64,000 nt of DNA, from positions 124,001-188,000 of the forward strand of contig DASTZZ010000069.1 in NCBI GenBank assembly GCA_035764005.1, read 5' to 3'. The position numbers were made by a program, and so were the translations under genes. The notes under the pieces are model-generated. The model was not told where the DNA came from. It saw only the letters and a list, made by a program, of their open reading frames with translations, and made no database searches. This stretch comes from Terriglobales bacterium. Lineage in GTDB: Bacteria; Acidobacteriota; Terriglobia; Terriglobales; Acidobacteriaceae. Positions 52,967-61,460 of the stretch are shown piece by piece; within the stretch, counting starts at the first letter, position 1, and every line of letters begins with the position of its first letter.

Positions 52967-53680
52967 ATGAATAAGCCGACTGTATTGCTTGCTGACGACC
53001 ACACGATGATCGCCGAAGCATTTCGACATCTGCTCGAGCCCCATTATCAAATTGTAGCTACCGTAACTGATGGTCGCGCACTACTTGACACCGCGTTCGA
53101 GCTTAGACCCGATGTAGTAGTAGTAGACATCGGTATGCCGCTGTTAAACGGCTTATCAGCCGGACAACAACTCAAACAAAGGATGCGGAAGACAAAACTC
53201 GTCTACGTAACCATGAATGAAGATCCTGATGTTGCCGCCGAAGCTCTTCGGACGGGCGCTTCGGCGTACCTCCTGAAGAGTTCAGCCGCTTCAGAACTTT
53301 TGAAGAGTATTCACGAGGTCTTAAGAGGCGGCAGCTACATTACTCCCAGAATTAAGACGTCCATCGAAGACTCCTTTATTCGTTCCAATAAGCCAAAAAC
53401 TGCCGAGAAGAAGTTGACGCCACGCCAGATCGAAGTTTTGCAGCTTTTGGCTGAGGGTAAGACGATGAAAGAGGTGGGCGCCTTATTGTCTCTTACGGCG
53501 CGTACTGTCGCCTTCCACAAATATAGAATCATGGACGTTCTGAATTTCAAGAGCAATGCTCAGTTAGTACAGTTTGCTCTCAGAAATAACATTGTGGCGC
53601 AGGATCCATTTTCAGTGAGCAAGCTTGCTCCGCGATCTGCAACATCTGAGCGCAATGACCCGGAACGACGAAGCGCATAG
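52967..53680 (+). CDS. NarL/FixJ-family response regulator
   Basis: A 237-aa regulator: receiver domain (acidic pair LADDH, phosphoacceptor in DVVVVDIGMPLLNG, switch Thr in VYVTMNED, Lys in YLLKSSA) and a LuxR-type HTH (LTPRQIEVLQLLAEGKTMKEVGALLSLTARTVAFHKYRIMDVL). No kinase is adjacent; the HisKA_3 kinases at 3187 and 22869 are natural partners. The HTH is nearly the same as in the regulator at 53821, so both may bind the recurrent dyad found before their own genes. Confidence 0.93.
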   Translation: MNKPTVLLADDHTMIAEAFRHLLEPHYQIVATVTDGRALLDTAFELRPDVVVVDIGMPLLNGLSAGQQLKQRMRKTKLVYVTMNEDPDVAAEALRTGASAYLLKSSAASELLKSIHEVLRGGSYITPRIKTSIEDSFIRSNKPKTAEKKLTPRQIEVLQLLAEGKTMKEVGALLSLTARTVAFHKYRIMDVLNFKSNAQLVQFALRNNIVAQDPFSVSKLAPRSATSERNDPERRSA

Positions 53681-53723
53681 AACTTTCCCGCTGTACCTTC
53701 ACGCCTGGTCCGCGGCCACACGG

Positions 53724-53740
53724 CTGTAACGATTGCCAGT
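53724..53740 (+). promoter_or_regulatory. dyad operator and promoter of the second NarL-type regulator
   Basis: CTGTAA-CGAT-TGCCAGT, with TAGGTT (53763-53768) exactly 29 bases after the right-half T. Predicted leader about 45-50 nt. Confidence 0.65.
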
Positions 53741-53820
53741 GTCGCTAACCTTGTACTCCGCATAGGTTCATCTAGGATTGTCACTCAGCCTATGTCACGC
53801 AGAGAACGCTGAGATTCGCA

Positions 53821-54594
53821 ATGCTTAAACGCATTGCGCACCGCGCCAAAGTGAAGCCTCAACTTGCAAAAACGTCCGTCCCGGGGCAGTACGTGCTCCA
53901 GGCTGAACCATATGAGTTCGCTCCAACGGGCGGAGGAGCCAGACCCGCGCTGGCCCCGAAACGTCCTCGCGTGCTTTTGGCCGATGACCACACGTTAGTG
54001 GCCGAAGCCTGCAAAAACTTGCTGGAGGCCGAGTTCGAAGTGGTGGGAATTGTCGCGGACGGACGAGCCCTGCTCCGCGCAAATGCGGTATTGAAGCCGG
54101 ACGTAATTGTGAGCGATATCGCGATGCAATCCCTCAACGGTCTCGATGCGGGAGAGCAGATCAAGCTCGGAAATCCTGATGTAAAGCTTGTGTATGTGAC
54201 GATGATTCCCGATCCGGAGCTTGCGGCCGAAGCTTTTCGCCGCGGAGCCTCAGCATACTTGCTTAAGACCTCCGCAATTCCCGAATTGATTACCGCCGTG
54301 AAAGAAGCGCTCAATGGTCGAGTCTACATTTCACCTCAAGTCACGAAGGACGCCTTAGCGGAGTTTTTAAGAACTCATAAGCGCGACCACGGCGCTAGAT
54401 CTCTAACTCCGCGCCAGCGAGAAGTGTTGCAGCTCCTCGCAGAAGGCCGATCGATGAAAGAGGCTGCTAGCGTGCTCAATCTCACAACGCGCACTGTGGC
54501 ATTTCATAAATATCGAATCATGGCAGCTCTCGGACTCACTACGAATTCAGAGCTTGTACAGTATGCGATTCGAAATTTCATTATTCCTGGGTGA
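53821..54594 (+). CDS. NarL/FixJ-family response regulator, paralogue of the previous gene
   Basis: A 257-aa regulator with about 35 extra N-terminal residues (Ala/Pro/Lys-rich, may belong to an upstream start choice) before the receiver (LADDH, DVIVSDIAMQSLNG, VYVTMIPD, YLLKTSA) and a LuxR-type HTH (LTPRQREVLQLLAEGRSMKEAASVLNLTTRTVAFHKYRIMAAL). The receiver has SDI at the phosphoacceptor, so Asp is kept. It arose by tandem duplication with the gene at 52967. I see no strong binding site before 53821. Confidence 0.93.
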   Translation: MLKRIAHRAKVKPQLAKTSVPGQYVLQAEPYEFAPTGGGARPALAPKRPRVLLADDHTLVAEACKNLLEAEFEVVGIVADGRALLRANAVLKPDVIVSDIAMQSLNGLDAGEQIKLGNPDVKLVYVTMIPDPELAAEAFRRGASAYLLKTSAIPELITAVKEALNGRVYISPQVTKDALAEFLRTHKRDHGARSLTPRQREVLQLLAEGRSMKEAASVLNLTTRTVAFHKYRIMAALGLTTNSELVQYAIRNFIIPG

Positions 54595-54637
54595 GTACTG
54601 CAGCAATGTTCTCGGTCGAGCCCGCCTTCTGACGAAT

Positions 54638-54654
54638 CTGACAGTTTTGCCAGT
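54638..54654 (+). promoter_or_regulatory. dyad operator and promoter of the BON-DUF3300-DUF2950 operon
   Basis: CTGACA-GTTT-TGCCAGT, with TATCTG (54677-54682) exactly 29 bases after the right-half T. Predicted leader about 58 nt ending in AGGAG. Confidence 0.62.
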
Positions 54655-54746
54655 TAGAACATGGCGAAAGATCATCTATCTGTAAGTCGTCCGTGATCAG
54701 GTATTAGCTGTTGCATTGCGACTCGGCTGATTCCAGGAGTACGTTC

Positions 54747-55643
54747 ATGCTGGCGCGAAGAACATTGCTATGGTCAATGATTGCAAGTGCTGCACTTCTG
54801 GCTTGCTCTCACAAGCCAAATGACGCAAAAATTACGGAAGACATTCAGTCGAAAGCCGCTGCCGACCCGGTTGTCAGTGGTTCAGATGTACACGTCACTT
54901 CAGACAAGGGAAAAGTTACTCTAACTGGAACAACGGCAAGCCAGGCCGCACGCGATCAACTTGAAAGCATAGTCAGGCAAGAGCCTGGCATCGTCGACAT
55001 GGAGGACGACACCTCTGTCGCGTCGGCGACTGATTTTGCATCGACGTCGGGACCGGCGATGGCATCCTATCGTGAAGCTACTCCACCTGCGGCTCTACGC
55101 GTTTCTCCAGCTCCTCCGCCTCCACCCAAACCAATTGTAGTTCCGGCAGGAACGACGCTGACGATTCGAACTAATCAGGCGCTCGGGAGTAAGGCCAGTC
55201 AAACCGGACACGTTTTCAACGGCACAATCTTGACTCCGGTCACAATCGACGGAGTGTTGGTTATCCCCACTGGATCAGAAGTTATGGGGATCGTCAAAGA
55301 AGCAAAGAAGGCTGGACGTTTCAAAGGAGGAGCGGTGTTGAGACTGTCGTTAGAGTCTGTAACCGTGAATGGTCACACCTATAACCTTCAGGCCGAGGAA
55401 GTCAGCCAAACCTCCACCGGGAAGGGCAAACGCACAGCAGGCGTGATAGCCGGAGGAACAGGCTTGGGCGCGGCAATCGGTGGAATAGCTGGAGGTGGGA
55501 CTGGCGCGGCCATCGGAGCACTCACTGGAGCTGCGGCAGGCACGATCGGAGCGGGAACGACAGGAAAGCGAGACATCGATTTGCCTGCAGAGGCCGCTTT
55601 GAGCTTCAAACTGACTCAGCCTCTCAAACTGAAACCCGCCTAA
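54747..55643 (+). CDS. BON-domain lipoprotein with glycine-zipper C-terminus
   Basis: A 298-aa lipoprotein (lipobox ALLACSHK). A BON domain (about residues 24-85: AKITEDIQSKAAADPVVSGSDVHVTSDKGKVTLTGTTAS...) typically binds phospholipid; a Pro-rich linker and a beta domain follow, then a glycine zipper (GGTGLGAAIGGIAGGGTGAAIGALTGAAAG) that could insert in membrane. Start 54747 has AGGAG 7 bases upstream, preferred over the frame from 54711. First gene of a three-gene operon. Confidence 0.85.
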   Translation: MLARRTLLWSMIASAALLACSHKPNDAKITEDIQSKAAADPVVSGSDVHVTSDKGKVTLTGTTASQAARDQLESIVRQEPGIVDMEDDTSVASATDFASTSGPAMASYREATPPAALRVSPAPPPPPKPIVVPAGTTLTIRTNQALGSKASQTGHVFNGTILTPVTIDGVLVIPTGSEVMGIVKEAKKAGRFKGGAVLRLSLESVTVNGHTYNLQAEEVSQTSTGKGKRTAGVIAGGTGLGAAIGGIAGGGTGAAIGALTGAAAGTIGAGTTGKRDIDLPAEAALSFKLTQPLKLKPA

Positions 55644-55694
55644 TGTATTCAAAAAGGCCGCCGAATTGTAAAGACGTGACACAGGAGACTAAAG

Positions 55695-57008
55695 ATGAAG
55701 ATAGCCCACGAACTCATTCGCAAAATGCTGACTTTGGTTTGCATCGCGTTGATAGTCCCTGGGGAAACAGTTATGACGTGGGCGCAGGATGCAGGACAAC
55801 AACAGGCCAAAATCCCCCCAGATCAGCTTGACTCGCTGGTTGCTCCTATCGCTCTCTACTCAGACCCCTTACTCGCGCAAACGCTCGCCGCTTCTACATA
55901 TCCGTTGGAAATTATCCAGCTTCAGCAATGGCTGGAAAAGAATAAGTCTCTTAAAGATAAACAATTGGCAGATGCCGTTAAAAAGCAGGATTGGGACGCT
56001 AGTGTTCAGGCCATGGCCGCTTTTCCCGATCTGGTCAAACAACTTTCTGACAATATCAAATGGACAACGGATTTAGGCAATGCATTTCTGGCACAGCAGA
56101 GCGATGTAATGGACGCGGTTCAGCGCATGCGTGTTAAAGCAAAAGACAATGGAAACTTGAAATCCAGTGATCAACAAAAAGTTGAGACCAAGGTTATCGA
56201 GAACAAGAGCGTCGTGGTGATTGAACCTTCCAGTCCGGAAGTCATTTATGTCCCCAGTTACAATCCAACCGTCGTTTATGGAGCCCCGGCTTATCCTTAT
56301 CCACCGATTGCTTATCCGCCACCTGGTTATTACGCCGCCGGCATGGCGCTTTCGTTCGGAGTCGGCGTTGCGATGGGAGCAGCCTGGGGAGGGTGCTGTG
56401 GCTGGAATGCTGGATGGGGTGGAAATAACAACGTCTACATCAATAACAATAACAATTTCGTAAATAACTCAAATCGAAACTACAACCGACAAAACGTCAA
56501 TAACAGGCAAACCGTGAATCGTGGCAATGGCAACACATGGCAACACAATCCACAACATCGCGGCGGAGCACCGTACTCCAATAGCCAGCTTGCAAATAAG
56601 TACGGCGGCACTGCGAGGGGTTCCTCGACAGCAGCGCGCCAGGCCAGCGCTCGCCAGAATATTCAGCGTTCAGGTGGTCGCCCGCAAACGGGCACGGCAG
56701 ACCGAGGCGGGTTCGGAGCGCAGAACAGTTTCCGAGATGGCGGCGGAAGTGGGAGAGCATCTGCAGGCACCACGGGTCGAGCGAACGGGGGAGCAAATTT
56801 GAGCGGTGGCGATCGAGTCGGGAATAGAAGTGTCTCATCATCTGGAAGTTCGCGGGGCTCTGGAGCATTCGGCGGCTCCAGCGGTATGAGCGGCAACTCA
56901 GCGCGGGCAAGCAGTCAGCGCGGCGCTTCGAGCCTCAGCGGTGGCAGATCTGGAGGCAGCAGCTTTGGCGGCAGTCGAGGTAGCAGAGGCGGCGGTCGAC
57001 GTCGGTAA
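55695..57008 (+). CDS. DUF3300 exported protein with low-complexity tail
   Basis: A 437-aa protein: signal peptide ending VMTWAQ, the DUF3300 domain (about residues 40-195, with SLVAPIALYSDPLLAQTLAASTYPLEI and SSPEVIYVPSYNPTVVYG), a Tyr/Pro- and Asn-rich hinge, then about 170 residues rich in Gly, Ser, Arg and Gln. Function unknown; DUF3300 and DUF2950 genes are commonly neighbours, as here (gap of 27 bases). Confidence 0.88.
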   Translation: MKIAHELIRKMLTLVCIALIVPGETVMTWAQDAGQQQAKIPPDQLDSLVAPIALYSDPLLAQTLAASTYPLEIIQLQQWLEKNKSLKDKQLADAVKKQDWDASVQAMAAFPDLVKQLSDNIKWTTDLGNAFLAQQSDVMDAVQRMRVKAKDNGNLKSSDQQKVETKVIENKSVVVIEPSSPEVIYVPSYNPTVVYGAPAYPYPPIAYPPPGYYAAGMALSFGVGVAMGAAWGGCCGWNAGWGGNNNVYINNNNNFVNNSNRNYNRQNVNNRQTVNRGNGNTWQHNPQHRGGAPYSNSQLANKYGGTARGSSTAARQASARQNIQRSGGRPQTGTADRGGFGAQNSFRDGGGSGRASAGTTGRANGGANLSGGDRVGNRSVSSSGSSRGSGAFGGSSGMSGNSARASSQRGASSLSGGRSGGSSFGGSRGSRGGGRRR

Positions 57009-57035
57009 ACAAGCTCTATTATCGAGGTATTTGCA

Positions 57036-58013
57036 ATGAAGATTACATTCTCAAAGCTTGTCCTGTGGATGGGCGTTTTGGTTGCATCCACCTGTTTAGC
57101 GTTAGCCCCCGCTGCTGGGCAGAGCCAGGCAGACACCGCAGTTCCACAAAAGGCATTTGCTACACCTCAGAGCGCTGTCGATGCCTTAGTTCGGGCCGCG
57201 GAATCCTACGATGTACCCGAGCTGTTATCGATCCTCGGACCTGATGGTAAAGACCTTGTCTCCTCCGCAGATCCAGTTCGTGACAAGAATGCAGCGAGTG
57301 CCTTTGCCGCTAAGGCAAAGAAAAAAAACGTGATCACTGTGGATAAGAAGAATCGAAATCGGGCAACTGTGTCCGTTGGCAGCGATAATTGGCCTCTACC
57401 GATACCGCTGGTGAAGAGGAATTCGCTATGGTACTTCGATTCCAAGGAAGGCCATGATGAAGTTCTTCGGAGACGTATCGGCGCAAACGAATTGGACGCG
57501 ATTCAAGTTTGCCGAGGTTACGTTGAAGCCCAGCGTGACTACTCGGCTCAGGCCCACGACGGAATCAATCAGTATGCTCAAAAGATAATCAGCACTCCGG
57601 GTAAACAGGATGGATTGTATTGGCGAAATGAGGACGGAACTTCCGGTGGGCCGATCGGCGAAGCAGTAGCTCGCGCCATACAAGAAGGATACACGTCCAA
57701 AGGCCCATATCATGGCTACTATTTCAAAATTCTGAAAGGTCAGGGGCCGTCAGCGCCGCTCGGACGAATTGACTATGTAATTCAAAACGTAATGATCGGG
57801 GGCTTTGCGCTGGTAGCTGTACCCGCTGAGTATAGGGTTACAGGTGTGCAGACATTTATTGTCAATCAGGATGGGACCGTGTATCAAAAGGATCTCGGAC
57901 CAGATTCTCTTAATATCGCGAAACAAATGGAGCTATACGATCCCGACAAGTCATGGCGATCGACCAATGATCAATGGCCGGAAGTTGCCCAGAACACAGC
58001 AGGCCCTCGTTAA
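57036..58013 (+). CDS. DUF2950 exported protein
   Basis: A 325-aa protein with signal peptide ending APAAGQ and the DUF2950 pattern: FATPQSAVDALVRAAESYDVPELLSILGPDGKDLVSSADPV near the start and GRIDYVIQNVMIGGFALVAVPAEYRVTGVQTFIVNQDGTVYQKDLGPDS near the end. It is nearly always found next to DUF3300. The biochemical role is not known. Confidence 0.9.
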   Translation: MKITFSKLVLWMGVLVASTCLALAPAAGQSQADTAVPQKAFATPQSAVDALVRAAESYDVPELLSILGPDGKDLVSSADPVRDKNAASAFAAKAKKKNVITVDKKNRNRATVSVGSDNWPLPIPLVKRNSLWYFDSKEGHDEVLRRRIGANELDAIQVCRGYVEAQRDYSAQAHDGINQYAQKIISTPGKQDGLYWRNEDGTSGGPIGEAVARAIQEGYTSKGPYHGYYFKILKGQGPSAPLGRIDYVIQNVMIGGFALVAVPAEYRVTGVQTFIVNQDGTVYQKDLGPDSLNIAKQMELYDPDKSWRSTNDQWPEVAQNTAGPR

Positions 58014-58084
58014 CACCCTCCAGCATAAACGTCCTGCGTCTCAGCCTGCCGCTTATTTCCTTTCATTGTCACTCCATAAAAGGC

Positions 58085-58110
58085 CAGCGGAGCGCCGTGG
58101 CGCCCCGCTG
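58085..58110 (+). terminator. stem-loop, possible terminator without T-run
   Basis: Twelve-base arms with a single mismatch and a two-base gap between them, about 70 bases after the DUF2950 stop. Lacks a plus-strand T-run, so it is only a candidate. Confidence 0.4.
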
Positions 58111-58424
58111 TGGCTGAACAACATGCCGCTGAGCACTATTGTTACAGCCCTTCGGGTACTCTAGAAAACACCTCAAGAGATAGCGACTAGAACAAATTAC
58201 AGCGTAATGCCTGATCCAGTATTGGCTTCGGACAGTTCCCCCTCTGGTTTTGCGACACCGACTTTTGAGCTGCAGCTCTATATCTGTCAACACTAGCACG
58301 GTGTCATAATTACGAGTGACCTCTCAGGTAACCGCCATCGCGGCTCATAAATTATCGCATCTACCATTATTATCAGCAGTCTCTCCCGCCTGCGGTAACG
58401 TAATTTCAAAACGACAGTTAATCC

Positions 58425-58441
58425 CTGTCACTGTTGGCAGT
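58425..58441 (+). promoter_or_regulatory. dyad operator of the multidomain OmpA-like gene
   Basis: CTGTCA-CTGT-TGGCAGT; the -10-like box GAGACT (58464-58469) at offset 29 is weak. Predicted leader about 58 nt ending in TAGGAGA. Confidence 0.55.
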
Positions 58442-58532
58442 ACTCATATCACTGACTCTGCTTGAGACTCCTAGTTGCACAAACAAGCTGACGTCATTAA
58501 TAGCCCCGATGCCAGCTCTAGGAGAGTGTTCC

Positions 58533-60260
58533 ATGTTAAGAATCACTACATCTACTATGAAGAAGATCTCCCTTGCATTCGGTGTGATGCTTCTTAGCAT
58601 CTGCGGAATAGCGCAGGAGTATCCAAAAGCAGAGCTTACCCTCGACTACTCCTATCTCCATTTCGCGCCGGCACAAGCCTATACAAATAATCACAGTGTG
58701 AATGGCGGCGGTGGAGCATTCGTCTACAACTTCGCTAATCATTTTGGCGTGAAGATGGACTTGCAGGGATACAACAGCTTCACGAATACATTCACGATCC
58801 CTGCCAATCCATCGCTTCCGTCAGGAGCAAATGGCAGCGTGTCAGGCAATATGTTCACCTACCTCTTTGGACCGCAGCTCAAATTCCGTGGCGAGCACGT
58901 TCAGCTGCTGCTGGACGCATTAGGGGGCGCCGCTCACAGCAATGTTTATGGAAATGCTTTCAAGACGCTTTGCCAACCAATCGCCGGGGGTTGCTCGGGA
59001 GTTTCGGCGTCTCCTTCCAATAACGGGGCGGCGATGATGTTCGGAGGCGGAATTGACTTCCCGATTAATCATCGCGTGTCTGTGCGAGCAGCTGAATTCG
59101 ACTACCTTTTGACCCGATTCGGGAACTTCTTTACGCAATCAAACGCGAATCAAAATAGTTTTCGATATTTGGGAGGCCTCACTTTTAATTTTGGTCTTCC
59201 CTCACCTGGAATTCCAACGGCGGCTTGCGTCGGCCATGACCTCGAAGCGCTGCCTGATGATCCGCCGCTTCCGGTGTCAGTAGAGACGACGCAATTTAAC
59301 CCCAAGCATCCGCTCAGCTATCAATGGGAGAGCACAGGCGGAAAGGTTATCGGCGATGGAGCTTCAGCAAAGATCGATGTTACGGGGGCGGAACCTGGAA
59401 CGTATCAGGTGACGTCAAGGGTTACGGATCCGAAGCAGAAGCAGAATAACGTTGCTTCTTGCAATCTGGCATTCACAGTTAAGCAGCCTCAGCCCCCAGT
59501 AGTCAGCTGTTCCGCGTCACCAGCCAGCATCGTAGCCGGCACGGCAACACCCGTGACGATCAACGTTCAAGGCAGTACGCCCGATGGTCGTCCGATCCAG
59601 TCACGCAAGTTCTCTGCGACTGCTGGTTCTGTCCAGGAAGGCCAGACTAGTGCAGGAGCGGCCGCAGGTGAGTGGGCTTCAATCGCAACATTGGACACAT
59701 CTGGAGTTCAACCCGGGAAACTGGATGTCAACGTTGGAGTAACCGACACGCGTGGCCTGAGTTCGAGCTGCCTGGCTTCGGTGGATGTGCAATCGCCTCC
59801 TCCGCCGCCAGCACCTCCTGTAGTCGCGGAAACGCAAGTGGGAAAATGCGATTTCACGAATGGGAAAAAGCCTTCGCGTGTAGACAATGCGTGCAAGGCC
59901 GCACTTGATGACTCTGCGCTGAAGCTGAAGAACGAGCCCGATGGCAAGTTGGTGATCGTCGGATTTGCCGATGCTACAGAAGAGGCGAAATCTCCTGAGC
60001 TTGCTGCGGTACGCGCTTTTAACGCGAAATCGTATCTTGTGGGCGGCGAAGGAGGGCAAGGGATCGATGCTTCTCGAGTCGAGATTCGCAAGGGTGCAGG
60101 TGAAGGCCAGAATGCAATTCTGTATTGGGTTCCGGCTGGTGGCAATTTCACCTCTGGGAACACAACCCAAATTGACGAATCCCAGATAAAGGCTGAGGCA
60201 TCTGCGATCGCTAAGAAACCAAGGAAGCAATCAACAACGGCCGCGGTAAGTCCTCGCTAA
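58533..60260 (+). CDS. multidomain outer-membrane protein: OmpA-type barrel, Ig-like domains, diverged OmpA C-terminus
   Basis: A 575-aa exported protein. Residues about 25-225 form a barrel paralogous to the whole 28641-29297 protein. Two Ig/PKD-like domains follow (TTQFNPKHPLSYQWESTGG... and CSASPASIVAGTATPVTINV...), then a Pro-rich linker (SPPPPPAPP) and a C-terminal domain that resembles a diverged peptidoglycan-binding OmpA domain (GKLVIVGFADATEEAKSPELAAVRAFNAKSYL..., where the usual TD-x10-LSxxRA pattern is only partly kept). It probably bridges outer membrane and peptidoglycan. The ATG at 58533 has TAGGAGA upstream. Confidence 0.82.
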   Translation: MLRITTSTMKKISLAFGVMLLSICGIAQEYPKAELTLDYSYLHFAPAQAYTNNHSVNGGGGAFVYNFANHFGVKMDLQGYNSFTNTFTIPANPSLPSGANGSVSGNMFTYLFGPQLKFRGEHVQLLLDALGGAAHSNVYGNAFKTLCQPIAGGCSGVSASPSNNGAAMMFGGGIDFPINHRVSVRAAEFDYLLTRFGNFFTQSNANQNSFRYLGGLTFNFGLPSPGIPTAACVGHDLEALPDDPPLPVSVETTQFNPKHPLSYQWESTGGKVIGDGASAKIDVTGAEPGTYQVTSRVTDPKQKQNNVASCNLAFTVKQPQPPVVSCSASPASIVAGTATPVTINVQGSTPDGRPIQSRKFSATAGSVQEGQTSAGAAAGEWASIATLDTSGVQPGKLDVNVGVTDTRGLSSSCLASVDVQSPPPPPAPPVVAETQVGKCDFTNGKKPSRVDNACKAALDDSALKLKNEPDGKLVIVGFADATEEAKSPELAAVRAFNAKSYLVGGEGGQGIDASRVEIRKGAGEGQNAILYWVPAGGNFTSGNTTQIDESQIKAEASAIAKKPRKQSTTAAVSPR

Positions 60261-60316
60261 TCATGCAACCAGCAGTTTACTTGCGCCTGTCAACCAACAG
60301 CCTGCGCAAGCCCAAA

Positions 60317-60344
60317 GCCCCCGCTGTAACGTTGCAGCGGGGGC
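60317..60344 (+). terminator. strong stem-loop after the OmpA-like gene
   Basis: Perfect 10-bp stem GCCCCCGCTG (60317-60326) / CAGCGGGGGC (60335-60344), 57 bases after the stop. No T-run follows, so termination is probable but not certain. Confidence 0.55.
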
Positions 60345-60408
60345 AACCGCGGGAAGAATCTCTGTACGTTATCCGACCATTCTGAATACCGATGTAACTG
60401 CCAAATAA

Positions 60409-60425
60409 CTGCGAAAACTGCCAGT
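60409..60425 (+). promoter_or_regulatory. dyad operator and promoter of ppk2
   Basis: CTGCGA-AAAC-TGCCAGT, with TTAATA (60448-60453) at offset 29. Transcription start is predicted at or within a few bases of the ATG (60459), so the message may be leaderless. A second AACTGCCA lies 17 bases upstream. Confidence 0.5.
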
Positions 60426-60458
60426 TCTTTATGGGCACAATAACACTTTAATAATCCC

Positions 60459-61313
60459 ATGAATCTAGAGCTCTCAGACGCCTCTGTTCTCATACCGCTC
60501 TCAGATCGAAAGAACGGAAACAAAAGAAGCCAGCAAACGCCAACGATAAAACGCAAGCAGTACGAACGCGAGCTTTGTAAGCTCCAGGCTAAGTTGGTCG
60601 AATTGCAGGAATGGGTGAAGGCAACAGGGGCTAAAATCGTTGTCATCTTTGAAGGCCGTGATGCAGCCGGCAAGGGCGGGGTCATTCACCGGATCATGGA
60701 GCGGGTGAGCCCTCGTGTGTTTCGACACGTAGCGCTGCCCGCCCCAACCGAACGGGAGAAGTCACAGCTCTATGCCCAACGTTATATGAAGGAACTACCG
60801 GCTGCAGGAGAGGTTGTTTTGTTCGACCGCAGCTGGTATAACCGCGCCCTCGTGGAGCATGTGATGGGCTTTTGCACAGCCAAGCAATATGAGGACTTCC
60901 TCAAAATGTGCCCATCATTCGAGGCCCTTCTCAAGAACAATGGCATCATCCTCGTAAAGTACTGGTTTGAGGTTAGTGAGGAAGAGCAGCACAAAAGATT
61001 TTTGAAACGCATTGAGGATCCGATGAGGCGCTGGAAGCTCAGCCCAATGGATCTCGAGTCTCATCGCCGCTGGTACGACTATTCGCGCGCTCGCGATGCT
61101 ATGTTCGCTGCCAGCGACACACCTGAATCACCCTGGTACGTTGTCCACGCCGACCATAAACGACGTGCTCGATTGAATTGCATTAACCACCTTCTTTCGG
61201 TCGTCCCCTGGAGACAAATCCCGGCAACTAAAGTCACTCTTCCAAAGCGGCAAAAAGCAAACGGGTACAAGTCACTCGAATGGACTTACCGTTTTATTCC
61301 GGAAAGATATTGA
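60459..61313 (+). CDS. ppk2: polyphosphate kinase 2
   Basis: A 284-aa single-domain PPK2, transferring phosphate between polyphosphate and nucleotides (commonly recharging ADP or GDP). Walker A GRDAAGKGG at about residues 67-75, Walker B-type VVLFDRSWYNRALVEHVMGF, and the lid/substrate segment DPMRRWKLSPMDLESHRRWYDYSRARDAMF are present. An N-terminal basic extension (about residues 15-35) is not part of the core. No ribosome binding site precedes the ATG, in agreement with a leaderless start. Confidence 0.94.
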   Translation: MNLELSDASVLIPLSDRKNGNKRSQQTPTIKRKQYERELCKLQAKLVELQEWVKATGAKIVVIFEGRDAAGKGGVIHRIMERVSPRVFRHVALPAPTEREKSQLYAQRYMKELPAAGEVVLFDRSWYNRALVEHVMGFCTAKQYEDFLKMCPSFEALLKNNGIILVKYWFEVSEEEQHKRFLKRIEDPMRRWKLSPMDLESHRRWYDYSRARDAMFAASDTPESPWYVVHADHKRRARLNCINHLLSVVPWRQIPATKVTLPKRQKANGYKSLEWTYRFIPERY

Positions 61314-61460
61314 TCGCACGAAGGACCGCGACAGGCGCGGCGCTCGGTATCGCAATAGTCCTCCTCATCGTAGCTCCGCGCTGCGCATTGTGCTATGGCC
61401 ACTCTGGCTAGGAGGATACTAACTTCAATGTCATTACAAGCCAAGTCAAAGGCAAAGTGT

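Larger units (their letters stand above)
58014..58532. other. intergenic: hairpin and promoter
   Basis: About 520 bases. A stem-loop CAGCGGAGCGCC / GGCGCCCCGCTG (58085-58110, one mismatch) may end the DUF2950 operon although no T-run follows on the plus strand. The dyad operator of the next gene is at 58425. Nothing else was recognised. Confidence 0.5.

Noticed and set aside
53821-54594. Duplicate regulators as an assembly duplication
   Set aside because: The proteins differ at many positions and have different N-termini and upstream regions, so this is a real old tandem duplication.
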